Shown here: positions 44,901 through 57,453 of the stretch, one piece after another
Position numbering within the stretch: position 1 is the stretch's first letter
Layout: each line of letters starts with the position of its first letter
Source: Punica granatum
Taxonomy: Eukaryota > Streptophyta > Magnoliopsida > Myrtales > Lythraceae
Length of the DNA stretch: 64,000 nt
Assembly (NCBI RefSeq): GCF_007655135.1
Contig: NC_045132.1
Span: 13,702,001-13,766,000 of the forward strand
Direction of reading: 5' to 3'
Notes under the pieces: generated by a model
What the model was told of the DNA's origin: nothing
What the model saw: only the letters and a program-made list of their open reading frames with translations
Databases searched by the model: none
Made by a program: the position numbers and the translations under genes

Positions 44901-47900
44901 GTTCACATGCATAAACAGAGGTATGAGGACATTGACCTCGGAATTAGAAAAATAAGGGCATGTGCCATAATATCGACCTGCCAATATGCCATTTGACATT
45001 TTTAAGCTAGACAAGTGAATTTATGTCGTCTCACTTTGACGTGGGTTTTCATCCCACGTGTGATTTGTTGGCTCAAACTCAACAAAATTAATAACTTCCT
45101 ATTCTGGTGATCTCTCTCTCTCTTTCTATATATATAAATCTTTTTATTTTATTTTCCATTATTAGTCTTTTTTTTTCCCTCTTGTTTCAATTCTCTTTCT
45201 TTTTCAGTGCTTCTGTATAATAATAACCAAGATGTTCACATGCATAAACAGAGGTATGAGGACATTGACCTCGGAATTAGAAAAATAAGGGCATGTGCCA
45301 TAATATCAACCTGCCAATATGCCATTTGACATTTTTAAGATAGACAAGTGAATTTATGTCGTCTCACTTTGACGTGGGTTTTCATCCCACGTGTTATTTG
45401 TTGGCTCAAACTCAACAAAATTAATAACTTCCTATTCTGGTGAGGAATCTCTCGCAAAATTGACTGGATACACATCTAAATCTCATGTACATAGAGAAAT
45501 AGGGTTTCGTGCGATAACACCATCATTATCCACCTGAAACTAAAGGATTTTTTTGTTCAATTATCATCGACGGAATTCAAATAATACAAATTCTTCATAA
45601 TGTGATTTTTCCCATACATGGTGATGAGCAGAGCAAGAGGACACCAAAGTTCTTCTGGATATCTGCAATGGCACCACTCACCTCAGTCGTCTTGGGAAGT
45701 CTTCTTGTTTATCTCACTCATGCTGAAAAGCATGGTGTTCAAGTGGTATGCCCTACTCCTACCGAGTTTTCTTAATAACTTCCACTGGGTTCATATACAT
45801 CATTTTGGTCCACAAAAATCTTAGATATTGGAAGCGAAAGCTTCTCCATTCACCCTCAGGAATGGATGGACCCGCCAGTCCTCTACAACCTATCCTATAC
45901 ATCGAATTTTATTAATGCCATTCAAATTCCAAAAAAAGGAAAACAAAATAATAGCCAGTCCTCAAAGAAGACATTGGCAATTCCGGAAGCGGGCATTCCG
46001 TCACGAACTTCTTATCCGTAGATTTTATCGAAAGCAGAGCGTGCCCAACCTCTCTCTCTATCACGCAGATAAAGAGTTCCTCTCTTTTGGGTTAATGGGG
46101 TGAGGAATAAAGTGTGGCACTGCTACAACGTTTGAGGGGTAGCTAGAACACAACCAGGTCATCCACTAAGGAAAAATACATATCGGACCACAACCTTTAA
46201 GCGGGGTCATCATGTGTTATGGGCTTGTCTTGTTCTTTTCTTGGGCCCGGTTCATACCTCTTGACTGCTTTCCTTCTCCCCAAAAGATGAAATTGGACAG
46301 CGACAGGACCGCCTTTTGTGTTTGTGAGCCGGCCCCCTCCACATCGATCTGCAGATTTGAAGTGTTTTTGTCCTGTGGATGCTATTCCCTTGGGACCCCG
46401 ATCGATCGTCATTTCTAACTACCACGAGCACCAACAATTGTGAAAATCTTCAACGGTCCTTTCTATAAGGACCATATGGCGAACAAAAATATAAGATCCT
46501 CGTATGTTTATTTGATTATTTAATTTTGCATATTGTTTGTACAGATAGGGTCATTGAAGAAGGGTTTGAATCCACCATCCATGACAGATCTGGCATTCGG
46601 GTCCGCTTATCTCATGACGGCTATTAAAACGGGCATTATCACGGGAGTCATTGCCCTAGCTGTAAGTTCTATCTTTCTATCTGATTCATATTTCCTATGA
46701 AAAAAGAAGATTTTTACTGAAGATATTTCACGAGTTTTAGAAGTATATGCAAATAATAATACTAATTATATCATACATGCATGCATCACATGATATGTCG
46801 TCATGCATGCACCGTTTGTCCTTACCATGTCGTTCAGAAAATAAGAATCTCTTGGATTTATGTGCATATACAGTACTAAAATGTGATGAACATGAATATG
46901 AATAAGAATATGAATATGAATATGAATAGGAGGCAGCCAACCCAAAGGGTTAAGTATAGTAGTTAATGTGCACCCAAGTTTGCATCGAGATCCGAGTTCG
47001 AATTCTCTTGGGGCCACCGGAGTGTCTTTGGAGTAATTACCCCCTCCGTGCGCCGCCGGGGGTTCACGGAACCCTGAGGATTAGTCGGGTAAAACCCGGA
47101 CATCCCGGGTTAGAAAAAAAAAAAAGGAATTGGAGGCAGCCAATTTGCTGGATTCTTTATCTATATAGTTATAATATGTGATAATAGTGTCCATCTGACA
47201 TTAATTATTTTTGTCAACCATCGTGTTGCTCATTCCCACCGCATAAACTCTTCGCACATGGTAAGGGTTATTTATAAATAATATATTATAAATTAGGATT
47301 TAAATAATATATTATAAACAGATCTATGAATATACGTACTTTATACTAGAGTTTCCACTTTTGCTACGTGCGACTGAAAAATTAAGAAAAATTATCTTAA
47401 ATTTTTTCAAGTAAAAAACCAAAATTATATTAAAATGAAATGAAAAAGAAAATTAAAACTAGAAGGGAATGGAAGCTTGGAAGATGGGATCGGAGAAACA
47501 GAAGAGGAAAGAAGAAGCAGGACACGTAGCGCAAAGAGAGAGAAAGTTATAGGGAGTGATAGGGTATATGCTTTTACAATTTCGTCCCTACATTTAACAT
47601 ATTATTTTTTCCTTTTTAGGCTTGGTTTAGGATTGATGTTGTCGATGAAGAGGTACTGAAACACAATCGCTGAAAAACAACTATTGATTTCAGAATAAAT
47701 TAAGTATTTGAAAGAAATTAATTTTAAAATGCTGAAAGTTAAAAAGACAATTATTAATATTTGAAATAAAATAAGCAGAAGCAGATTTCATAGACATATA
47801 TTGACTTGTTTGATAAAAATCACGTTTGTAATCGCAATTTCAACCCAAATTGTGGTTCCAAAAACTTTCACCAAACATTAAATCTGCTTAAAATTATAAG

Positions 47901-50900
47901 GAAAAGTGATCATGAAACATCTCATAATACCTCCAAAACGAACTATTAATATAATAATAATGGTTGAGGGCAACATAGTAAAAATGCAATAGAATAACTA
48001 TTAGGGTACACTAAAAGGTTTCCATCATATATATTTATATAGTAAATAAAGATAGTATAGGAGTTAGATATATATATATATATATATGCATTAGATATAT
48101 GTATATATGTATTCTATCTTATTTACATATACCTTTAACTATATGTTATGGCCAAAAAAAAAAAAAGAAATTGCAAATGGTAGGTATAGCAATGTACAAA
48201 TGCATGCGTATGCGTCTATACAAGTCCTCCGTTTTGAAGTGGGACATCCTAGAATCCTAATACCATATCCAATACGATTTCCTTTTATGAGACCCATCTT
48301 ATCCCTTCACTCCACTATCCCCTTTAGTTTATTTGTCCTTTTCTTGGAGAGGTAAATTTGAATATATATTCCTTTACTCGTAGTCGAATATAAAGGTGAG
48401 GGTGCCATAGAAAGCACTGACCATGATTTATGTGGTCCAGTTGGGAAGCTGATAAATTTTTTCCGCAATAAAAGGTACTTATAGCTATATATTTTTACTA
48501 GCATGCGACACGTGTGTTGCTTGGGTGCAATTGAATAAATTTGTACTGTAACTAGTCTAAATAATTATGTATAAATAAAAATTTAATTAAGTTCAAATGA
48601 ATTATGTTAAAGATATCAATAATTATAAAATATCATTCATATTGGCTAAGTAAAAATAATCAAACACACAAAATATCTCTTTATTAAGAAAAATCATGTG
48701 AAAATTGATAATTTCATTACTTCTTCCGGTCCCAATTCTTTTAATATATGATAAACCATTGTACCACCTCACAATCTATTAAGGTATAGATTAAAAAATA
48801 AATGATAAAGAAATTTTCATGCAAATATAGTAGATCTAAGCAAATTATAAATGACCAAATAAATTAACATCCAATTAAAAAGATAATATCCTAAACAAAT
48901 TACTTTTATAAGAAAAATACATGAATATGACAATCATGGATTTCAAGAAAACCTGACGAAACCTAGTGAAATACTTGTGAAATCTTGAAAATCGACCAAA
49001 TTAGTGTCAGATATTAGTATTAGTATATCGAATAAACTTGTACAGTATATATATAGTGTAAAGGTCATATAAATTAACAAGATATTTCCTATCATATTAA
49101 AATTCCAACACAATGAAAATTTTGTGTAAGTTCCACTATACCATACATACCATATATATGTAATCAATATTTGTGATCTAAGTCTCAATATATGATATGT
49201 AGTGTAAATATACATGGATATTTATAAAATGAAGATTATATATATATATTACAATATATATATATATATGTATATTACTATAATGTAAATATCTATTACA
49301 CTTGTATCAAACGGCGCATATAAATATATTTGTATTCCTAAAATATAAGATCTGTATCTTATCTTTTCATTGTATATCAAATATTTTAGTATATATTTCA
49401 TTGAATATCGAATATTTCACAATATATTTTTTACATAATTGAAGTGATGAAGTGGTTTCCACGTGCCAATTTATAACCCTTGGGCTACATGTGGATCTAA
49501 TATATATTCTACTATATATATATATTAAATAACAAAACATTATGAATATATTTTTCGGTGGATAAATATTTCTTGATAAAAGAATATAAAAATTTCCTTA
49601 TTGTATAATTGATGATGTGCCATCGCGAAAGAGTTCTGTTTTATATTTTTGATGATCTAGCAGCATGAGGATTCAGCTGGAAACTTTATTTTCATATTCT
49701 TCTTCTTCTTCTTATTATTATTATTTAGGTTCTATCTGCATTAAGAACAAGATAATAAGGGCTTGAAAGTTAAGGCCAAAAAGCTTCCAGAGAAAGAGCA
49801 ATAAAATTTTCTTCGATCAGAAAATGACAATAATTGACCTCAGTCTTTTTTATATTCTTTTAATTATATTGTTATGAAATTAATTAATTATTGCTGCAAA
49901 AAAAAGTGAATTTATTATGGTAACGCACCACCATATATATCTTATGATTATTGAAAATGTGAATAAATATTTTTTTGTCAAAATTTAAGAAGAAAGAATT
50001 TTTTTAATTTTTTGGGTAAATAAAGTTATTTATTAATTTATGTTTAATTTAGTCACAGTAAACGGATCTTTATCTATTATATGATGATATTACTTTTGCT
50101 GTACAATAAATATCTCTATAAATTAAATGTTAGATGTCAAGTTTAATAACATCTCCATCTTGTATACATAGCCTATAGGTACAAAAATATAGAAGTATTT
50201 TACTTTTATTTTTCCTTATCCAGTAAATATTAGTTAAAAATTCACTTGCTTGAAACTAACCCGTAATTCACATTCCACATGACGTTGGACATAAAAGAAT
50301 TACTGTAAAAATTAACGCTTTAAATCCAAATAAATATCTCAAGTCCATTTTTTTTCTTTTTCTTTTTCTTTTTTACTATGGGAAAGCAACCATGTGTTCA
50401 TATCTTTCAATGATGAAGGCGGCCTAAGTCGAGAAATTAATGGCTGGTTTCAACTCGATGCATTAGCTTGGGCTTCCGTAGAAGATATCCGGCTACCATC
50501 TTTGCTAGGAGCTTAATTACGTGCACCAAGTATGAAATAAATTAGAACTCTATGTCGCAAAGAAAGTGGACCGGCCGGCAAGATAACATGATTTAATTGC
50601 TTCTGTTTCTATCACAACAAGGCTGGCTATTTATTGATGATAAACTCTTGATTGCTTCTGTTTGTATCACAAGAAGTCTAGCTATTTATTGATAATAAAC
50701 TCTTGATTGATTTTAATGTTTGATGGTTGGGACAACGCAGGAAGGAATAGCAGTCGGAAGAAGTTTCGCTATGTTTAAGAATTACCAAATTGACGGTAAT
50801 AAAGAGATGATTGCATTTGGGATGATGAATATCGTCGGTTCTTGCACGTCTTGCTACCTGACCACAGGTAATTCCTTTAAATTGTATTAATCAGTTTTCA

Positions 50901-53517
50901 GATCATATCTACCATCAGGCATTCACTCTTGTTGGCTTTATAGCTATATTACAAAAGGGAATAAATGACAGTAGGAATAACTTTTTTATTCTAAAATTGC
51001 TCATTTTAAAAATTTAAATTGCTTAAATGAGGACGAAGTTAAAAAGACAAAATAGTAACTTCAATATTACCTTTAACCACCCGTTTAACCACCAATTTCC
51101 AACTTCCCTCTCCCTATTTTCTCTGTCTCCCTCAGTGCTCTCTCCCTTCTTCTCACTTTCTCTCATTCTCTTTTTCCTCTCAATTCTTTTTTCTTTTAAT
51201 TTTTATTTAATTAAATTAATTAATCATTATAAAAATGATAAAGATAATTACATTGTATCGAGAATTTCAATAAAAGAAATTATGAGAGATCGTGCATAGT
51301 ACGGGCATACGTCTTGTATATATATAGTTCAACAAAGTAAACGGACAAAACTATTATTGTTTATGATATTGATTTTTTTATAAATATAAATACAGAAAAG
51401 CTTGCAATTAACTCCTCTAGTTTTTCTCCCTTTACAACTAACTCCCTTTTTATTTGACTTCTGCATTTGAACCCCTGCCATCTATATGATCACGTCCTGC
51501 TTTTTGACACATTTTTTAATTATCTGAACAAAATTAATTGCATAGGGCCATTTTCGCGATCGGCCGTGAATTTCAATGCTGGATGCAAGACTGCAGTGTC
51601 AAACATCGTGATGGCAATTGCGGTCATGATTACGTTGATGTTCCTAACACCGCTGTTTCACTACACTCCCCTTGTGGTACTGTCCTCCATCATAATGGCA
51701 GCAATGCTTGGGCTGATAGACTATGAAGCCGCCATGCATCTGTGGACTGTCGACAAATTTGACTTCCTTGTGTGTATGAGTGCGTATATTGGAGTCGTGT
51801 TTGGCAGCATCCAGATCGGACTGATAGTAGCGGTATGAAATATAAAATTTCATTACCGCAGTCAAGATAAACACATACAAATAATAAGTTTGGTGGGAAT
51901 GAAATGTTTCAGGTGGCACTGTCTTTGCTGAGGATCATACTTTTTGTCGCAAGACCACGGACCATTGTGCTGGGAAACCTTCCAAACTCCAAAATCTACA
52001 GAAATGTCGAACAATATCCGATAGCGACAACTGTTCCCGGAATCCTCATCTTGGAGATTGATGCCCCCATTTACTTTGCCAATGCAGGCTACTTGAGGGA
52101 GAGGTATGTTTTTTTCCTTGGTTTAAAAACCTGGTCAGGCCTGTCCGTCCGACCAAAGATACTATGATTCGAAGAATCCCATTTCCTTCATAATGAGTAG
52201 TATGGATTGCATGATGCGCCAATTGGACCGGTGCAATTTGGTATGGTTCCTATGCTAAGTCCGTGCAGATTAGAGACTAAACCAGTTCAGTCATCCTATA
52301 ATTAATACACATCTTCTAGTAACTTATAGAGTTGTCCAACCTTGAGATAGTCGGTCGTATTACCTTCGGCTTGTGCAAGCATTTAATCTACCATTCTACC
52401 CCACGTGATGAAATCTATAGCAACCACTAGAGTTTTATTGAGTCTGTGTCTTCTTGCACTAAGACGTTAGAGGTTCCATGAACTGCAAAGTACAATGTTT
52501 AATGCAGGATCCATCGATCACTTGTGTGATGCTTAATGCTTTGAGGCAATTTATGGTCTGATATTACAAAACTTATTATCAATTTTCTTTTGCAGGATCT
52601 CTAGGTGGATTGATGAAGAAGAAGATAAACTGCGCACAGCAGAAAAAGAAACAACCTTGCAATATGTTATTTTAGATATGGGAGGTTAGTGGCAAATCTT
52701 TCAGATGAATTTCGGCAGATTATGTACTTATAAGTTTCTGAGAAAATGAATTATCTCATATGGTTTCATATGTTGGCAGCGGTTGGAGCAATAGACACCA
52801 GCGGAATAAGCATGCTTGAGGAGACCAAAAAAATTGTTGATAGAAAAGAATTGAAGGTAATATATGATAAGTATATATCTACTGTTCTATCTTTTTGTTC
52901 CTTCCGCGTTGAAGCCTGACCTCATTCATGACCAAACATAAGTAGTCTGCCGTACTGGATATGTCTGTTGTTTACGATTTTGAGTTATCACTCCGACCAA
53001 AAACATAATATAATCACAGCCTTAGTGAACTAACATTAACAGAGAATATTATTGTGTCGTCAGGCATCTCAGTTCATATTGATGGATGCATGAGACACCG
53101 TCATTCTTTTGACAATGTTTCTGACAAACAACTTGATCATTGTGTCTTCATATGCAAGCACAAGCCCGCTTAGAATAGTTGACATTGACACTTCAAAACT
53201 TCATACAAACAGGAAAGAATGGTCCGGCATAACTACAGACAGACATGTCGAAAAGCTTCATGCATTCGCAGCATACAGAAACATTTACATCTGGTTCTTG
53301 TCTTCGTTTCATGTAGCTCGTGTTGGCAAATCCTGGGAGCGAGGTGATGAAGAAACTAAACAAGTCGAAGTTCATGGAGAACTTGGGCCAGGAGTGGATC
53401 TTCTTGACAGTGGGAGAGGCGGTTAGCGCCTGCAATTTCATGCTCCACTGCGCCAAACCAGAGAACCATTGCAGGAAGGATGCTGATGCTGATGATACAT
53501 TAAACAACAACGTTTAA
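41984..53517 (+). CDS. SULTR3;1: Group-3 sulfate transporter, SULTR3;1-like (12 exons)
   Basis: Coding exons: 41984-42320, 42445-42652, 43879-44050, 44697-44762, 45632-45745, 46545-46661, 50741-50867, 51546-51832, 51913-52103, 52596-52684, 52780-52856, 53317-53517. They total 1986 nt (661 aa), join in frame, and all introns are GT-AG. The protein has a soluble N-terminus with PDDPLRQFKNQ and then the multi-pass SulP transport domain (about 80-490), with GLYSSFVPPLVY at the exon 1/2 join. A C-terminal STAS domain (about 510-640) follows, with IDTSG at 574-578, the conserved STAS loop. Start MGTINYS and end NNNV agree with SULTR3;1 proteins as I recall them. In Arabidopsis, SULTR3 members import sulfate into plastids, feeding cysteine and ABA synthesis. 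Intron 6 is 4.1 kb and holds a SINE; intron 4 holds a 333-bp tandem duplication. Confidence 0.96.
44777..45442 (+). repeat. 333-bp tandem duplication in SULTR3;1 intron 4
   Basis: Two consecutive copies start 15 bases after the exon 4 donor. They share a CTCTCTCTTTCTATATATA start, a CAGTGCTTCTGTATAATAAT block, GACATTGACCTCGGAATTAG and CCTATTCTGGTGA, with a few substitutions. Each copy holds a pyrimidine tract plus TTTTCAG and, 46 bases later, AG before GTATGA, i.e. a possible cryptic exon (44875-44920 and 45208-45253). Inclusion of 46 nt would shift the transporter frame. Confidence 0.9.
46893..46929. repeat. GAATAT hexanucleotide microsatellite
   Basis: About six imperfect GAATAT/GAATAA units in SULTR3;1 intron 6, directly beside the SINE target duplication. 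Confidence 0.8.
46941..47131 (+). mobile_element. tRNA-derived SINE in SULTR3;1 intron 6
   Basis: About 190 bp. A-box-like AGTATAGTAGTTAATG near 46952, B-box-like GAGTTCGAATTC at 46994-47005, a GC-rich body, and a terminal A run at 47114-47125. A perfect 12-bp duplication GGAGGCAGCCAA flanks it (46929-46940 and 47132-47143). Same sense as the host gene. Confidence 0.87.
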
Positions 53518-56181
53518 TCAAACATCTCAGTTTCGATTGGCAATTTGGCGAAGCCGAATTTTAAGTGCTTCAGATTAGAATAATGGTACGTCTTGTATAA
53601 TTGGCAGGGAGAATGAAACTCTTCCGAAATAATAATAATAATAAAAAGGTTACTTGGGTCAATATAACCCCGGCAACCACCCGATCCAACAAGGGCCTGG
53701 GTGATCTTTCATTTTTTATTTTTTTACGAGGTGAAACAGTCGCGTTTCGCCTCGGAAAGGGGAAACTAGCTTTTCTAAATATGATTATGTCTTCCATGCT
53801 AATCCATTATCAGTCAAATGTAATGAAAGAAAACTTCAATTCCATTGTCAAAGTAGCCGACACTTAAAAAAAAAAGAGAACATAATATATAACTAAAAAT
53901 ATTATGAGTGCTTGTGGTACAATTATATAATCACTTATAAGTTATCATAAATGTACTAAGTGGAAGAAAAAACAAATAATAATAACAATATAATTGAGAT
54001 AACAAGCAAATTGACTAACCAATCATGATTTATTATTAGATTAAATGGTAATATGATGTTCTTATAAGACAGTAGTCATTTAGCCCGGGCACGCGCGAGC
54101 ATTTGCAGAATCTGTTTAATCTAATATTTCATAAATTGGATTTACGAATTATTTAGTAATAATAGGAGTTAATTTATGGAATAGGAGTTACATGAAAGTA
54201 TTGAATTCATTCACTTGCGCAACGCTTAACCTTGATGGAAAGGCGAGAGATGTAATGGGGTTTTGCAAATCCATATGAAGCAAAATTGGTGGGAGTTACG
54301 TCCAGATCAACCTGATCATGGACAATCACTTGCCATAAGGCTAATTTAGATTTTCAAGCTCGATCCCCAGGTTTGGCCATATACCACTCTTGACCAGGAT
54401 GATAATCGAATCATCATCATATACCTACTTTTGTTACATAGGCAAACATTAAAAATAAGAAACCAAGAGTGAACTACCCGGCAAGCATTGGAATGCCACA
54501 AGTACTCTTCGGGGCAACCTCTCAATCGTCTTGTTTGACATTATTTATATCACACCTATAGGCAATATCTGCATAAATTAATCCAACCTGGAAATAAAAT
54601 TTAGTTATAAAGAATATATCAAAAACAGTAACATGAAATGCTTGCCCAAGTCTGCCCGAAGGACTGACATTCTTGTTACCTAATAACCTGTCCAGCATTG
54701 CAAGTTCCACACATATACTAAGCAGATTTCAGCAATGCAGCTACTGGATCGCGACGGTGGCATTAAGATGAACTAAAACTGCAGTATTTGATAGCATGTG
54801 TAAACTTCTCTTCCCGTCGCTCCTGCCTCGTTCCTTCTTTTGAATATTTCCATTCTTGAAACATCCTAGGAAGGCTGCATAAACCAAAGCACTATTCAAC
54901 ATGGCGCATATTACAAAGCGAGGAGGATAATGAATCAGTACTATTTCATAGTGCCTTCGTCAGGCTATGGCAGGGACTAAACTATGATTCATTCGTCTTC
55001 TCATTGTGTGTCAATTTGCAAGGTTCGACTCCGGATTCTTCCCTAAAGATTTCGAACCAGTTGCATAAAAAGTGCACGTTGGATTGCATATTAACATCTT
55101 AAGACTCAACAATTAAATAAGCAAATTCTAGCATTTACCTTTTCTAGGAAATATGCTCTCATTAGGTTTGCAGATTCTTTCATTTGTTTTGTTTATTATT
55201 TGACCGTGTGGAGTATTGAATTAGAAAGAATTGGGATGAATTTTCTCAATGTACAAGCCGTAAAGAATATAAGAAACAAATGAAAGAAAATAATTTTCTA
55301 AATACCTTCCCGATAAGGCATCTATAATTTCATTACGATAAGCACCAGAGTTCACTGTACATACAGATAGCAAAAGCACATGGTAGATCATCCATTAATC
55401 GTCGAAGGTAAGGAGATGTTATTCAAAGTCCTTTTTTTCCTTGTAAATTTTTCTCACCCAATCGAAGCTAATTGTTCGATTTGTGCTGGGCCACCATCGT
55501 CTGCCGCCCCATAAGACTCTATCCTAGCAACCACGACACTGTGGGGCTCTATCCATCTCACTCTATCCTTCAGCGCTTTGTGGATTCCTCATTATCCTGA
55601 AGATAGGAAAAGCATATGGAACATCTCATCGATTATTATTAGGCAAGAAATGTACTTTTCTGTTTTTGCCAAAGCAAAAAAATTCTAGTGAAAGAGGGCT
55701 CACCTAATCCGTGTAAACAGTCTGATTTGTGTTTGCTCGCCATCATCAGCCTCCACAGAGGGCTTCCGTATCACCACGATGGCTCTGCAATATAGTCGCC
55801 AACGATAGGTGTAAAAAAAGAAAGAAGGAAAGGCGAGCCAAGATAAACAGACAGAGGAGAGAGATACAAAATAAGTGTAATTAAATCTGTAATTAAGTAT
55901 AAAAAAAGATATAGTGCAGTAACATACGCCTCGTCTGTTGACCTAAAGTTCATTCATTTATTAGTTATTTATGATTTCTCTTTCGTTGTACTAAGTCTTG
56001 TGCCTCCTTTATAATCGGATTAAAAAAATCTGTAATTAAGTCAGTCGTTTTAAATTAATTCGTACCTATTACTATGGGAGACTTGAATGGAGAGTTATGT
56101 TGGACTGAAGATTATACATCATTTTTTTTATAAGTCTACATCTGATTTTTTTTTAATTTTCACAAAATTTAATATATATAT
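53518..56181. other. Intergenic stretch between SULTR3;1 and the Pack-hAT
   Basis: 53518-53860 is the likely 3' UTR region. A minus-strand patch at 54520-54710 reads ELAMLDRLLGNKNVSPSGRL, exon-like but not recognised. 55910-56035 is a deleted copy of the SINE-like family at 35150. No gene can be supported. Confidence 0.4.
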
Positions 56182-57445
56182 CAAGGTTGTCAGAATCGCG
56201 ATTCTACCTAGAATTGATCGAGGGTCGTAGAATCGTGAATCGCGATTCGAATCGTGAATCGTAAAATTCTACCTGTAATTAAAAAAAATAACATATATAT
56301 ATATATATATGTAACATACTTTTCAGAGAAAAAAAAATAATTCTTGTTCATTCAAATAAAAACACAAACCAACAAATCAATAATAAATCATAAAATCGAA
56401 CATTAATCAATCAACCAAACTCCCCATAAGAACTCACTCCATAGTCCAGAACTTTGGGATCACAGCAGGCGGCGGCCCCGCCATGTCCACTGCCAAGAAG
56501 AGGCCGAACCAGCCTCTTCTCTCCGGCCCCTCCGCCATCTGCCACCCCCTTGTTCTCCTCTTCTTCCTCGTCTCCTCAACCCTCTCAGTTTACTTCCTCT
56601 TCACCTCTTCCCTCTGCAGCAGCTCCAACCTCAACAAGAACACCGCTCCCCTGTTCTTCATTCCTCAGTCGCAAGTGGTCCCAAATCATGGAAATGGAAA
56701 TGGGTCTTCGAGAACGGAATCCCGTCTTCTTCGTCTTCTCGGAAACCCCGCGAAGAATCCTGCCATTGCAGAGGAAGAACTAGGTCCGTACCACAATTGG
56801 GAACAATTTGCCGCTGATTTCCAAGAAATGATGCGGAGCTTCAAGATTTATGTGTACCCTCATGCCCTGAATTCCTCGTCTGCTTCTCCGTTTGCCGACA
56901 TTTTCCTCCCCCACCCAAAACCGACCAACCCGAAGCTTGGGAACTACTTCAGCGAGCACATGTTCAAGGTCTCCCTTTTGCGGAGCTCCCTGATCACTCC
57001 CAACCCGGAAGAAGCCCACTTCTTCTTCATGCCCTTCTCCATCAACAACCTCAGGAACGATCCCCGGGTTCGCTCCGGGGATCGAACTATCGAAGATTTC
57101 GTCGAAGATTTCAGGCAACGTTCGAAGGTCGAATTGGAAGGACAAAGCAGGGGAGAAATTAGGGTTTCATGATAGGAAAAGAGGAAGAAGGGCGGGTGGG
57201 AGAGGGGTTTCGGGTTTGGGCTTTCGGGTCCAGGCTTCGGCCGCTTATTGGGCCCGGACTTGGGCCGAATCCAACCTGAACATAGAATCGCAGAATCGGG
57301 CCGATTTTGGGATTCTACGATTCAACACGCGATTCGGATCCGATTCTACAATCTCGACTCACCTAGGTGAATCAGAATCGGTGATCCTCCTTGAATCGTA
57401 GAATCGTACGATTCTATGATTCGATTCGCGATTCTGACAACCATG
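56182..57445. mobile_element. Pack-hAT: non-autonomous hAT element (copy 2) carrying a glycosyltransferase exon
   Basis: Ends CAAGGTTGTCAGAATCGCG and, in reverse, CATGGTTGTCAGAATCGCG. Flanks ATATATAT (56174-56181) and GTATATAT (57446-57453) match 7 of 8, compatible with a hAT 8-bp duplication, though the context is AT-repetitive. Both subterminal zones are packed with GAATCG/CGATTC words and are shared with the copy at 21318-22728 (56190-56420 equals the reverse of 22340-22700; 57220-57330 resembles 21430-21530). The middle is a GC-richer GT47 gene segment absent from the other copy. Confidence 0.8.
56483..57172 (+). pseudogene. Exostosin-family (GT47) glycosyltransferase exon 1, captured in a hAT element
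   Basis: Open for 229 codons. A short basic cytosolic start is followed by a hydrophobic type II signal anchor (about residues 19-40, HPLVLLFFLVSSTLSVYFLF). Then a stem, and the beginning of the exostosin domain: FKIYVYPHALN, NYFSEHMFKVSLLRSSLI, EEAHFFFMPFSIN and IEDFVEDFR. Plant GT47 proteins of this type are Golgi enzymes of wall polysaccharide synthesis. The frame then runs into unrelated sequence and stops at 57172. The second half of the domain, including the glycosyltransferase core, is missing. The lack of internal stops suggests recent capture or residual constraint. An intact donor gene is not in the window. Confidence 0.8.
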
Positions 57446-57453
57446 GTATATAT

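Noticed and set aside
46737..47017. Minus-strand serine/tyrosine repeat protein in SULTR3;1 intron 6
   Set aside because: The repeat is the GAATAT microsatellite read in translation, joined to SINE sequence.
53601..53867. 88-codon plus-strand frame after SULTR3;1
   Set aside because: It starts with an AAT-repeat-derived asparagine run, the opposite strand is equally open, and it falls in the probable 3' UTR.
56780..57145. Minus-strand 121-codon frame in the hAT element
   Set aside because: It is the antisense of the GT47 exon, whose plus-strand translation shows a signal anchor and exostosin motifs.
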